Source: Epithemia pelagica (Eukaryota; Bacillariophyta; Bacillariophyceae; Surirellales; Surirellaceae). From it: 64,000 nt of DNA. The stretch is taken from NCBI GenBank assembly GCA_946965045.2, contig OX337242.1:1612001-1676000 (forward strand), in the 5' to 3' direction. Shown piece by piece: positions 31,101 through 42,535 of the stretch. The position numbers were made by a program, and so were the translations under genes. The notes beneath the pieces are model-generated. The model made no database searches. It was not told the origin of the DNA and saw only the letters and a list, made by a program, of their open reading frames with translations. Within the stretch, counting starts at the first letter, position 1. Each line of letters opens with the position of its first letter.

Positions 31101-31283
31101 GAACATAGTTGATGGAGGGTTTGGGGTGATGTCCTCACAATAGGAGAGGCCATCATGGTGTCCGCTGCGCCCCTGATCCGATGCCATTCTCTCTTCCATT
31201 GATTTCGTCTGAAAAGATAATCTTTGGCCAAAGAGAAAACTTCTTGTCGTCGACGAGGTGCCTTCGTCACCCGAGAATGCCAT
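28200..31283 (-). CDS. Ankyrin-repeat TKL protein kinase 1, single transmembrane segment, CaaX end (4 exons)
   Basis: The exons are complement(28200..28559, 28634..29174, 29258..29557, 29632..31283), about 950 aa. The N-terminus is Ser/Pro-rich; one transmembrane segment lies near residues 268-285 (FFPLLLLTLAAVVYW). Ankyrin repeats (about 380-620) carry the motifs VNFRDYDRRSPLHIAASEGH and RSDRWGGSPLDDA. The kinase domain runs from about 624: Gly loop RIGAGAFGEIYKC, Lys in VAAKII, HRDLKPANLL, DFGLSKL and TGETGSYRFMAPEVF. It therefore looks active. The layout matches plant VIK/ILK-type ankyrin Raf-like kinases. It ends CECVIL, a CaaX box whose final Leu favours geranylgeranylation. The frame is open to a TTG at 31361; the first ATG is 31283, so a short 5' exon may be missed. 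Two plus-strand paralogues lie at 40117 and 43906. Confidence 0.88.
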
Positions 31284-32341
31284 CAATCCTGGTCCAATAG
31301 CACCATCGACTGTTGACTTTTGAATTCTTGATGGATGTGGCGAGGAAAGAGAAAAAGACAAGGCAGAAAGTCAGAATTACGCCGAACCCGGAACCCCAAA
31401 ATGGCAAAAGGTGAGCTCAATCTGCCTTCAGGAAGATGTCGAAAGCACGTTGTCAATAAGTAAGATTTTCTGCACAAGAGCAGAAATTGAAGTGAGTCAC
31501 CCCAATCACATAGTTTCTCAACGTGGATCTGCGTGGCCGCAATGGGAACTTAAGGGCAAGCGTTTTTCTACGAATGGGTGGTCCTCACCATGGTGTCGGC
31601 AGGTGGCGCTCGGAACTCGGAACTGCTCCATGTCTGAGGGCCAACTGGGCACCTGACTCTGTGATGGTCAAACCCGGTGCGAGGTGTTTTGATAGAATGC
31701 CCATGTCACTGTTCTGAGGAAGCGGTACTCGAACGCGATCCGCACCGAACCTCAGAGAGTCAAGACGGAAGCTGCGTGCTTCATGATTTTACCGCTGGCT
31801 CAGTCACTTCAACTTATGTGCGACCAATTTGTGGGTCATCCGGCATCCACTTCCGGGGCAATTCCAAAACACATGAAACTTCCTCTTGACGAACGGAAGC
31901 AGAGTGCACTGTAAAGTAGATAGTACCGGTGCGGAACGTGTGTTTGTCGCGTTTGCGAAGTGTTCGCATCCATCAAATGGTCAAACTTCCATTCTTCCAC
32001 TCTTTGGATGAGAAGATCGAGGAAGACGAATCCTACCCCACCAGTCCCCCACGAAAGACATGGAGGTGTCGGAAAAAGAGAACCCGAAAGCTGGGTGGAG
32101 TTCCTGTCGCACCGCCGCTTCTATTGCGTCGATAGTTGAAACAATCTGTCGTCATCTGTCGTTTGAGATGTCTGCTCTTGAAACAACGCCACACGTGAAT
32201 GAATTGCTCAAAATGATTGGTGGCTGTTCAGAAAAAGCGAAGAGAATTTGAAGAGTGGATGAGGTGTGGTGGTGGAAGGTCTCTTGCCGTCTTATGAGGA
32301 CCAAGAACACCAAGAGATTTTGCCGTTCTTCCCAAACGACC
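31284..32341. other. Intergenic, 1.06 kb, between divergent genes
   Basis: Only short ORFs without protein character are present. It is the upstream region of kinase 1 and of the HExxH/SIS/EF-hand gene. No repeat was noted. Confidence 0.45.
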
Positions 32342-35300
32342 ATGGCAAGGCCAAAACGACAGGGAAATAAACCGGAGGATGTAAGATGGGTGGACTTTCT
32401 TGTGGAGCGGCATGACTATGCACACGCAGTGTTTTGGTATTTCATTTTGGGATTCCTTCATGAGCTCGTTCACTGGATCGTCGCTGCTCTCTGCTTCCCT
32501 CCAAATGATGCAGTGCTACGACAGGCATTCACTCCAAGCTTTTGGTATAACTTGTTAATAGGTCGGAAACTTGAGATTACTGCAGTCGATCATGATGACA
32601 TGTTCCCAATTCCTTCGATCATGATGGTTCGACATGCAGGGTGGATTGCTAGCTTGATGATCGCAATATGGGTGGAAAGATCCTACAAGAGATCCAGCAA
32701 CAAGTCTTCCATCCCTCAAGGGAGAATGTGCTCACTTCGATGGGCGGCGTGGATCACTGCAATCGAGGCACTGTCAACGGATTTGTTCCAGTTCGAGCCT
32801 GTTCCTACAATATTCGGGTTTTCTGGGGGGAGCAACGACACTCATCAAGGACAAGAGGACAATACCTTGTTGTTCTATTGTGGTAATTTTGGAATGATCT
32901 TGCTGCATCATGTTTGGTGGACCAATGAATATTCCAACTTATCGCTGGACATGCTTGAGAAAATGATTCAGGTTACCATGATGCGTGGCGCTCAGTCTGG
33001 TGGTGTGATTTGTTTCCATCCGACAAAAGACCGCTATAAAGAGAATGATGGCCGTTACTTGGTCCAGGCCACTCGCACTCGAATATTGAACATGAAACGT
33101 ACGGATTTAAGTGTCCTGTTACGTCGCAAGGTTTACCGAGACAATTGCCGGTTTCGACGGTCCTTCCCCAACGACTTTATCCCCCTCTATATGGGCCATA
33201 CTCGCTTTGCGACTTCCAGTAAAGCGACGCTGGAAGGGACGCATCCTCATTTATGGACACCCCCTTCTCCTCGACGGGTATACAACATGGTCAACACGCT
33301 GGCTAACAACAATGATTCACCAGAAAATAGCAGTTTGACGAATATCAAAAGTAGAGAACCGCGATCGGTTCTGGTCGAAAACTATGTCACACACAATGGT
33401 GACTTTGATTTTTACCGAGTTAATGGCAAAGCCTACGGGTTGGAGTTGATTCAAAAATGGCTGGTCCGAGTATTGCACCATCCCATGCCGTCGGCAGTGG
33501 ACTCGAATGCTATTGCTGGCGTGTTTGACATTTTGCGGACGCAAGGGTGTTTTGGCTTGAGTGCGAGATATGCCATTTGCATAGATTTGCCAACCTCACA
33601 CATCGATGAAGGTGGTCGCAATTCGTACAAGCCATTCCCTACGTACCGGCAATTTGAAAAGATTGGACTTGTCTTTGAAGATGTTTTGAGAGAAATCCTC
33701 AAGAGCACGCCCTTGTCCGTCCTCGATGAAACTCCTCACTTGAGAGAGGACTTTGCCTGGCGAGTTGTGAGCCAGCTGGCTCCTCGCCAATCAGAACTCA
33801 TGGGCCCAGCACTGTCTCGCTATGTTCACGATGGCGAAGACGGTGCGTCCCTCTTTGCCTTTTGTGCATCCACGATAGGTGCCTTTTTCGACAATGATTT
33901 GTTTGAAGCCACAAAACTATTCATGGCGAATGCGATTGGTTCCTTTGGTCTGTGTGTCACGTCGTCGTTGGATGCCCAACGACAGATCTGCATGGCAGCG
34001 CGGGGACAAACCATGAGTGTAGCCTTTTACCCAAACAAGGGCGTGGTTCTCTATGGCTCGGAACAAGCGGCCGTCAAGGCTGGATTACGAGTTGCCTTTC
34101 CTTCCGGGAACCTCGAGATGGAACATTCATCACGAGATGTCGACAAAGATGCCTTGCGGCTGGATCTCGATGGTAAGTTTTGAAGTGGTTGGCGAGACGA
34201 CTGATGTCTTTTTTCATATACTGAACGTCCTTTTTGTTTCTTTCTGTGTCTGTTTCTGTTCAGATCTGGGCGGAGAGGTATTGCTCTTGGATTATTCGAA
34301 AAACCCAGGAGGGCAGACATCGCCTGTTTCCAAACCCAATCGACAATTGGCTCATCATGAACTTATGAATGGTAATGTCACTGTTGTGGTGTACAAAGAG
34401 TCCAAAGTCACAGCACAAGACCCTGAAATATATCATCGCATGATTCGGTTGTCACGGAACAAGTTTATCAAACCACTGCCCGATGACTCCAAAGATCTTA
34501 TACACAAAGATATCCAAGATATTCCCAGAGTGTGCACCAACATTCAGAATGATTGGCATTCCGATTTTGCGGCAACAAGTCTCAATCGTCTAACGGCCCA
34601 TACGCTTTCACGAGCACTTCGGAGATTACTCGATGCAAGAGTGCGCATGGAGCGAAGCTTTCGAGAAGTTGATATTCTATTAACGGGATGTGAGGTTTCG
34701 CTTTGGTTGGCGGAACAATTTGCAAGTGACCTTCAAAAGGCATTTCCTAAACTTGTGACCATGGCCGTCAGCAGCAACAAACTGCTGGGTCTTTACGGCC
34801 AAGATGTTGCTGTCCCGTCGGTGGGATTTCCGTATTCGCCTAAGACGTATGATCTTCATGATACCATTGTCATTATCGTCAGCCACAGTGGAGGCACCTT
34901 CGCACCCCTTTCATGTTGCAACTTACTCCAGAGTTCCACTCGAGAAATATTTGCCGTCACATCGGAATGGGACACCCAGATTGGTAAGCAGCTTCGTGCC
35001 ATGGACAACATGGATGGAATTGAACAGCTGTGTCACAGTCGAATATTCTCGACAGAAGTTGGCCTAAGACCGGCCGAACCATGCTCGGTAAGTTGGAAGG
35101 CGTTTTGTATCTCGTTACGTTTTGCATCGCGACGACGCTTGAAACATGTTCCTCATGCCTTTTGTCCCAGTTATCTGTGGTTGCGACACACCAACTATTG
35201 ACAAATCTATTTGAGTATATATCTGCTGTTGTCCTCAGTGACATGCGCTACCGTCACGTAACAGCGGCCACGATCTCAGAACAGGACTTGCAAATACTGG

Positions 35301-37413
35301 AGCGATGTAACAGAGAGAACTTACACGCGTTGAGTGAAATCGTAGGGATGGATCGAAGTGGAATGGAGCTGACTCACCATGACGTTGTGGAGAAAGATTT
35401 GCGAGCGGTAGGGAATTTGTGGGCAGATCACATTCTTGAAAATGTTCGCGCTTATATCATGAGCATTGCCTATATTCTGGGGACTGTACTATCCGGTTAT
35501 CCATTGGCATTCTCCATTGCATACTTCTGGGCAGGACTGGACAAGTCAAGTGATTGGATGTATTTGATACATACGGTTGATGCCTTCACTTACATATGGT
35601 TACCGCAAATCAACGTTTTCATTCTTCGATTACTACAAGGCCGAAATCTTCGTCATCGCATGGTCGCTCGTACAGTGGTAATTGGCGATATCCCGTGGGT
35701 TGCTCAAGCGGCAGAGGCATTCCTCTCCAAGATTTTCGCAGTCTCGTACAGCATTGCAGGTTTGAATGTGATCAGTGGGAATCCATCGGACCACTTTGTG
35801 CACCGACACACGCACCGAGTTGTACGAGGTACACTTTTTGTGTGTGGAAGACCAGACGGGAGACTTTCAGCGTTATCATCCGCAGAAGCTTCCGTTTGTT
35901 TGGCATTCAACCAGACATCGTCCATTCAGTCACACGGTGGTGTGTGCGAAAGTATTTCCATCGGGGTACGTAACTTGGGCGTGACCGCCATGATAATGAC
36001 CTTGAGAGTTGGACCCGAAATCTCACGCTGTTCTTTTAACTCATTCAGCACAATCCATTCCAACTTCCGTTGAGCGTGAAGTGCATTTTTCTCAAACGGA
36101 AACGACCTCTTTTTTTTTGCGAACGGCTGTTGTTGGAGTCAGATGCCGCCGCAGACAGACAGGCACATGATGAGAGTCGAAGCGAAGGCAAGCGAAAGAA
36201 TCTGCGGCGATTCTTTCGGGGCTTTGTCTACAAGCAACCAATTGATCACTTTGACCCATCACTTAGTCGTCACCGGGAATCCAGTGTTCGACCTCGGAAG
36301 GTGCGAGCACGCTCCGCTGCAGCTCTCCTGGGAAGCTTTCGGAATTTCCAAGAAGGCGAACTTGAGAACAACCAAGTTGGTAATGAAACATCTGAAGAGC
36401 AAGATGGAAGTGAAGAAATGTCCGTCGATGTGGTTGTGGCAGCAGCTATTGAAGATCGGAAATGGTCGGACCGTGTTCGTAATCTTTTTGAGGCATTTGA
36501 TTTAGATAATGATGGATTATTGAGAGAGGAAGAATATGTTCTTGGATGGAAGAGACTCCACACTGGAGACGTGAGCGAAGATGAGCTTCGTAGTCAGTTC
36601 CAAATTGCCGATGAGGACGGCACGGGGAGTTTGAATTATGCGGAATTCCACAAATTACTTATGAACAACTACGCCTGGGAATCAAGCCTGGTTAAAATCC
36701 CTCCTAGCCATCGCGACCGACGAGGGTTGATTCAGATAGAGCCATCGCGAGAAAAATACTTCGGGGAGATGCTCCGCAAGTACAACGCTGGGAAGTCCGG
36801 GCAAACGTTGAACTTCACACTGGCCAGAGGCCAAGAACAAGCAATGCTTCTGTATGAAAGTCGGATCGGTAGCCTACAAAGATTCGTTGCAATGGTCGTC
36901 TTGTTCCATGAAATGGGAAGGCGGGTAGAGCGTTTCTTCGCAAGAATTTCGTTTGGACTGCTAGCATACCGAATGGATCGCACTCATTCCATCATGCGAA
37001 TTGCGACAACGGCTACCCCGGTTAGTGGATCGGATGTTCGACAACAAATGCAACAGCTTCGATTGCTCAAACGAGTTAAACAGTCGGTTCGTGTGATTTC
37101 AAGGGCCTGGCTAAGCTACAAAGAACGGAAGAACGTGCATGATTTAGCGCGCAAAATATCATCCTCGAGAGAGAGACCAAGTCAAGAAGTTGAGGTACCT
37201 CGAAACGGTGACATTTCATCCTTTCATAGAGAAAATGGACAACGAAAGCTGAAGAATGGAATAAATGGAAGGTACAGAACGAATGGGCATGGAGACGATG
37301 ATTACCTTGAAGATGAAAGCCATGGGTCCGCTCGTGTGGTCGGCCGTGACGACAAACCAAGAAACGGAAATCGTCTTTATGGGGATTCATTAGACATTGG
37401 GTTCTTAACGTGA
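32342..37413 (+). CDS. Membrane HExxH / class II glutamine amidotransferase-like / double-SIS / EF-hand fusion protein (4 exons)
   Basis: The exons are 32342..34172, 34264..35087, 35171..35965 and 36049..37413, giving 1604 aa. All junctions are GT-AG and in frame. The N-terminal 200 residues have about four hydrophobic segments. The first contains an HExxH motif (FLHELVHWIVA, residues 39-49); a CGNFGMILLHHVWW segment follows. From about 220 there is an amidotransferase-like region with GGVICFHP, MGHTRFATSS (about 284) and YVTHNGDFDF (about 347), as in the GATase-II half of GFAT/GlmS. Two sugar-isomerase (SIS) domains follow (about 740-860 with VDILLTGCEVSLWLAEQFA and IVSHSGGTFAP; about 1050-1140). 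Exon 4 adds an EF-hand pair: DLDNDGLLREEE (about 1299) and DEDGTGSLNYAE (about 1337). A basic, probably disordered tail ends it. The ATG at 32342 (GACCATGG) is preferred over 32294. It may be a Ca2+-regulated membrane relative of GFAT; the GATase Cys is internal, so amidotransferase activity is uncertain. Confidence 0.8.
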
Positions 37414-37651
37414 GGAGTACCACCTTTAACCAGAAGGCAGCATGCCTCGATCTCTGAATATTTTCTAGACAACTCTGGGTTGACTTCGTCGTGAACAAGT
37501 CAAAACGTCCCTTTCGCGATACAGGGCGTGAAACCGAGGCTACTTTTGTTTATATTGGCTAAAATTATAATGTTTCATGTTCATGGTTTCATTTCTTGTT
37601 CAGCATAAAAATAGTGAATACATACACGTGGAATAAGAGATTGGAACCTTA

Positions 37652-39730
37652 CTAGTCCCCTTCATCACCATCTTCCTCGTCATCCTCGTCTTTATTTCTT
37701 TCAATCAATCCACCAAACATGTCCATTGTTTGTTTCACTTCTCTCTGAACACTTGATACGGAGTCTGAATGCATCCGTTCAATGGTTAAGTAGATCTTGT
37801 CTTTTAACTCTTCTTCGTTCTTTTCGCTGAGTTTCTCATATTTAATCAAAGCGTCGTTAACCAGATGAATCAGTTCGTCTAGTACAATCCATATTTTTTC
37901 CGGAAGGCCTTCCATCTTAGCAACGATAAGCTCTTTTGTATGATCAGCAAAGGTATCAAGAAAGTTGTCTCTTGTCTGTTTCAATGACGCCTTTGAAAGC
38001 TCAAATGATTCTTTGTCCGACAGGCTTTCTTGCAGGGAAGATCTGGCACGTGCTTTAAACGAAGCCGACAACAATCCTTTGGACAACGACTGACTTGTCG
38101 ATGTTGATTCCGCATCTTTGGCCTCTTCGTCTTGGCTGGTCAAAACTTTTGGCACGGCCGAAACAGCCTCGCTTGAGGTGGGCTTTGTCGTTGATTCAAT
38201 TCCCGTGAAGCTCTGTGTTTGATCCGTGGCCATTTCTTCCGTGTCTGTCGCATTATGTTTTAACGTCGAATTCAATGGAATGTCCTCCTCTGCATTTCTT
38301 TTCTCGTCGTATGGAAGCTCATTGGTCACAGTGGGGGAAATGTCCTTTTCAGTATTTTCCTGGGTGGTGTCTGTATCATTGTCAGTCAGGGGCTCACTTG
38401 ATGGGTTTTCAGCTTCGGTTTTGTCTGTCGCCTCCTCTTTATCTTTTTCTAGTTCAGCTTTGTCATTATTTGGGGTCTCACTTGTTTGAGCCTCAGCTTC
38501 GGTCACTTTTGCCTCATCCATTGTCTCCTCCTTTGCCTTCTCGTCGGTGATATCCATTGCCATGGTAGCAGCACATCCCCATCCAGGAGAATCTGCAACG
38601 GATGGGTCTGTGGTTGATTCCACAATGTCACCGGCAGAGGAATCGATATGAGCGTTTGTTGGTTCGGCAGTCTCCGTTTCACCCGTCATATTTTTTGTTG
38701 GTTCGCCACTCTCAAGTTCCGGTGACTTCTTCTGGTCATTTGGTTCGACAGCATTTTCCCCCTTTTTCTGTTCAACAGTTTCTACAACTTTTTCCTGTAC
38801 CTGATCATTCTTATCCTCGGACTTTGCCTCCATTTGTTCCAATGGATCTCGGTCATCCGACTGATTTGAATCTACTTGAAGCAATTTTAAATCTTGTTCT
38901 TCGTCTGGCCCTTGTGCTGCTTCGTCTTCATTCGAAAAGGAAACCTTTTTCATCGTTTTCACAATCGATGGTGCTACGGACGCTCCCACTGACTTATCCA
39001 GAGCATCACTGGCCCGTTTCTTGATGTTTTCTCGAGCAAGTTCAAACGATGGAAGTCCGTTTTCATCCAAGGTGGCTTCTACCTTGGAATGGGCCCGTTG
39101 GATCCCTTCATCAGTCTTGGCCTTGGCATGGAAAACCACTTCATCCACCTTTTCTTCAATCAAATCCTTGACATAGTCCTTTTGGTCTTCCATAATGGTC
39201 CGAATGTCGGCCGAGATGGTGGCCGCGATGGCTGCTTTGTCGCTGGTGGCACTCACATCGTGCGACAATGCCTGCACCAAGGCTTGAGTAAATTCATCTG
39301 AGGCAATACGTCGTAAAAAGGCAAACTTGTGTCGTTTCTTTTTTTTTGTATCGAAACGAAAGGTCAACAAGATGCCATTCGTATGATTCAAAATATCATG
39401 AACCACAACTGTGTTCGACACACGCTCCAGTCCTCCTTGAGAATTGGTCAAAAGTTTACTCAAAACTTCCAACCCAATCTTGACAATCTTGGACGAAACT
39501 CGATCATGAAGCTTTTTGAGGGCAACTTCCTTAAACTTGGCCTTTAATCTGGCTCGGCGTGCCTGCCTTCGTTCGTTCATTTGTGTCTTGTCCTTGGGTG
39601 GCTCGCAATGTCGCGACCAGTCTTCCAGTGCCTTCCATTGACCAGGATCCTCCCGTACCGCCTGAAGCCACTCTTTTCCATTCTTTTTAATGTCTCGAGC
39701 CTGCCGCAAGTTGCCATTCGAGTTGCCCAT
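37652..39730 (-). CDS. Long acidic Glu/Thr-rich protein with possible N-myristoylation site
   Basis: The product is 692 aa. The start is the ATG at 39730 (MGNSNGNLRQARDIKK); the frame beyond it opens with TTG. Gly2 followed by small polar residues is compatible with N-myristoylation, though position 6 is Gly and not Ser/Thr. Residues 20-250 are basic then mixed helical (RRQARRARLKAKFKEVALKK; FDTKKKKRHKFAFLRRIAS). Residues about 270-560 are low-complexity Glu/Asp/Thr/Ser-rich. The C-terminus is helical (about 570-680) and ends in an acidic DEDDEEDGDEGD tail. No recognised domain. It is divergent from kinase 2 (386-bp gap). Confidence 0.7.
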   Translation of the reverse strand: MGNSNGNLRQARDIKKNGKEWLQAVREDPGQWKALEDWSRHCEPPKDKTQMNERRQARRARLKAKFKEVALKKLHDRVSSKIVKIGLEVLSKLLTNSQGGLERVSNTVVVHDILNHTNGILLTFRFDTKKKKRHKFAFLRRIASDEFTQALVQALSHDVSATSDKAAIAATISADIRTIMEDQKDYVKDLIEEKVDEVVFHAKAKTDEGIQRAHSKVEATLDENGLPSFELARENIKKRASDALDKSVGASVAPSIVKTMKKVSFSNEDEAAQGPDEEQDLKLLQVDSNQSDDRDPLEQMEAKSEDKNDQVQEKVVETVEQKKGENAVEPNDQKKSPELESGEPTKNMTGETETAEPTNAHIDSSAGDIVESTTDPSVADSPGWGCAATMAMDITDEKAKEETMDEAKVTEAEAQTSETPNNDKAELEKDKEEATDKTEAENPSSEPLTDNDTDTTQENTEKDISPTVTNELPYDEKRNAEEDIPLNSTLKHNATDTEEMATDQTQSFTGIESTTKPTSSEAVSAVPKVLTSQDEEAKDAESTSTSQSLSKGLLSASFKARARSSLQESLSDKESFELSKASLKQTRDNFLDTFADHTKELIVAKMEGLPEKIWIVLDELIHLVNDALIKYEKLSEKNEEELKDKIYLTIERMHSDSVSSVQREVKQTMDMFGGLIERNKDEDDEEDGDEGD

Positions 39731-40116
39731 GGTCGTTTTCTTTCTCGTTTTTGTGGAAAATTGAAACAGAAGTTGCAGAAGCAAAAGACAGCAGTTAAAT
39801 CACTGTTAACTCTTTAATCCAAAAAGATTCAGCGAGTGCCGATCTTCAAGGTCCCGATTCACTGACCACGCTTCGCATTCTTCAGTTTTTCATCCACACA
39901 ATCCCTCCACACTCACAGACACGACAATGGCCTTCTCATTTTCGGAGCAGGGATTTCGGATCTGTTCCAAACGATGTATGAAAATGCAGTGAACAAGGAA
40001 GCCGACAAGATCAAGCAATAGCAGTTCACACTCCCCACAAACCATCACGCAACCATCTCGACAACTCGTGTTGTAGTTGTTGCTGTGTGTTGTCGTCCCA
40101 ACGCACGAAAAGACAA
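39731..40116. promoter_or_regulatory. Divergent intergenic region (candidate shared promoter)
   Basis: This gap of 386 bp lies between the starts at 39730 (minus) and 40117 (plus). The call rests on layout only. An in-frame ATG at 40087 could extend kinase 2 by ten residues. Confidence 0.3.
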
Positions 40117-42535
40117 ATGTCGGTTCAACCATCATGCGGTGGAAAGCCGCACAACAAGAGAGTTACCATCACTGCAGTTGAAGATGACGATGAAACCGCA
40201 GAAGACATTATTCCCGGGCCGGTCAATGGTCCAATCACGTCCCATCACAAAGATCGCTCTTCGGGAAGCAATAATAGCACATCCGGACACAGTCGACGGT
40301 CTGGTCTCATGGGGATCATTCGCAGTAGCAAGAGCAATAAACATCAACACCACCATCATCGACGATCCGAACGATCGGATCCGGGCGTTGATAGTGGTGT
40401 TGGAGGAAGCAGTAGTAAGGACGAGGATGACTTGCAACAGAGCGCAACTGGCTATCATTGGGCGGGAGAAGGAATATTGGCGTCTCGTAACGACTTGAAC
40501 TTGTCCATGGAAGAATTTGCCGCTGGATGCAATTTACTGCAAGCCGCCGCCCGAGGAGATACGGCCACTATGGAGCAACTCTTGGCTCAACATCCGGAAC
40601 ATGTAAATTTTCGAGACTATGATCGACGAACGGCCTTGCACGTTGCGGCATCGGAAGGTCATTTACATGTCTGCAAAATGTTGATGGAAAAGTATCATGC
40701 CCGTGTCAATAGAAGTGATCGATGGGGAGGTAGTCCCTTGGACGATGCTCATCGGCATCGTCAAAAGGCAGTCATCCAGTACCTCAGAGAAAAGGGAGCC
40801 ACGACTGGCTCTGGCAGTCGATCGACCAATCTCATTCAGGCGGCGGCCAATGGCGATTACGATGAAGTCAAACTCTTGTTGACGCAAATAGTGGACCACA
40901 CACAATCCACAACAACAAACGTCTCCACTAGTTCGAGGAGACAAAAGGATCAACCGAAGCTAGATCTCAACAAGGGAGATTATGACAAACGAACAGCACT
41001 ACATTTAGCGTACGTTGTCCACCAGCAAAGAATGACAAAACAACTTGGTTGCCCTCGTCAAAACTCACAGTGCTGTTCGCGGACTCTTTCTTCCTATTTC
41101 ATTCCTGCTCAGTGCAGGAGAGGGGCACGCCCAAATTGTTCAAATTCTGCTCGAGAAGGGCGCCGATCCCAATGTTTTGGATCGATGGGGTCGAGCACCC
41201 TTGGACGATGCCTTGGACGGAAATTATCAACAATGTGCGAGGTTGCTGCAAAGCAATGGCGCCATTCAAGGAGCCAATAATCGTTTGTCGTCCACTAAGG
41301 ATCTCGATAGTTCCAACAAACGTGCCATTAGCAACATGGAGATTGATTTCAAAGAATTGCACATGATTGATCGGATTGGAGCCGGCGCGTTTGGAGAGAT
41401 TTACAAATGTCGGTACGTACCACCTCCGTTTTGCGCGCGTTCGCTCCATCCATTCAACAACTCTGGTTCACCTTGGGTGCTCTATTTTTTTCACAATGCG
41501 ACTTGACAGGTGGCGAGGTACGCTGGTAGCGGCCAAGATCATCAAGACGGCCAAAATTCGTCATGATTGGTTGCAGTCCAAAGCATTGCAGAATATCAAG
41601 GAGGGAGGGGACGTGGATGATGCCATTCGCGACCTAGATGAAGCAGATTTGTCACAAACACAAAAAGAAATGGCCCTCACCGACTTTCGACAAGAGATTT
41701 CGGTGGTCAAGTCGCTCCGGCATCCAAATATCGTTTTGATGTTGGCCTATTCAACAACCGAACGCTACGAATGCCTTATATCCGAGCTGTGCAAATGCTC
41801 ACTCTTTGACGTGTTCAAGGCCCACAGTGTGCATGGAACGCGCATGGCCAAGAAAACCCAATATGTCTACGCGCAGCAATTGGCGCAGGGTATGAACTAT
41901 CTCCACAAGTGTCACCCTCCCATTATCCACCGTGATTTGAAACCGGCCAACCTGTTAATTGATCACTCGGGCATTCTAAAGATTAGTGATTTTGGGCTTT
42001 CCAAAGTTCGTCCCGATCCCGGTCAAATGGAAACAGACCTTTTCCAAATGACCGGCGAAACGGGATCGTATCGTTTTGTAAGTACACATGGAAAGGTCCC
42101 TACATATGATGATTCTAAACCAGACTCTCACAATGAACTTGGTTGTGTTTTGTATACATGAACGATCAGATGGCACCCGAAGTCTTTCGACACGAAAAGT
42201 ACAATGAAACAGTCGACATATATTCGTTCGCCATGATTCTCTTTTATCTACTGGTGGGCCGACCACCGTGGCCGACTCTTCCAGGCCACGAAGCGGTTCG
42301 CTTGGCGTCTGAAAAAGGGGATCGTCCCAACATTCCCCGTGATTTGGATGTCCGGTCCGTCAATCTCTTGAAGGAATGCTGGCATGAAGATCCAAGTGCC
42401 CGACCCTCCTTTCAAAAGATTCTCGATATCTTGCACGCCTACATGAAAGACGTGTTTCGATCGGATATAAACAATGTCGCCATTGCCAAGTCACCCGAAC
42501 TGAAAAAAGGAGCATGTAGCTGTGTGATTCTATGA
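40117..42535 (+). CDS. Ankyrin-repeat TKL protein kinase 2, no transmembrane segment, CaaX end (4 exons)
   Basis: The exons are 40117..41009, 41113..41412, 41510..42077 and 42170..42535, giving 708 aa. It is shorter than its paralogues because it has no membrane segment. The N-terminus is Ser/His-rich (including a KHQHHHHRRSERSD run). The conserved block WAGEGILASRNDLNLSMEEF introduces ankyrin repeats with VNFRDYDRRTALHVAASEGH and RSDRWGGSPLDDA. Kinase motifs are complete: RIGAGAFGEIYKC, AAKII, HRDLKPANLL, DFGLSKV and TGETGSYRFMAPEVF. Intron positions and phases (2, 2, 0) equal those of kinases 1 and 3. It ends CSCVIL, a geranylgeranyl-type CaaX box with an extra nearby Cys that could be palmitoylated. 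Without a membrane segment, the lipid anchor would be its only membrane tether. Confidence 0.9.
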
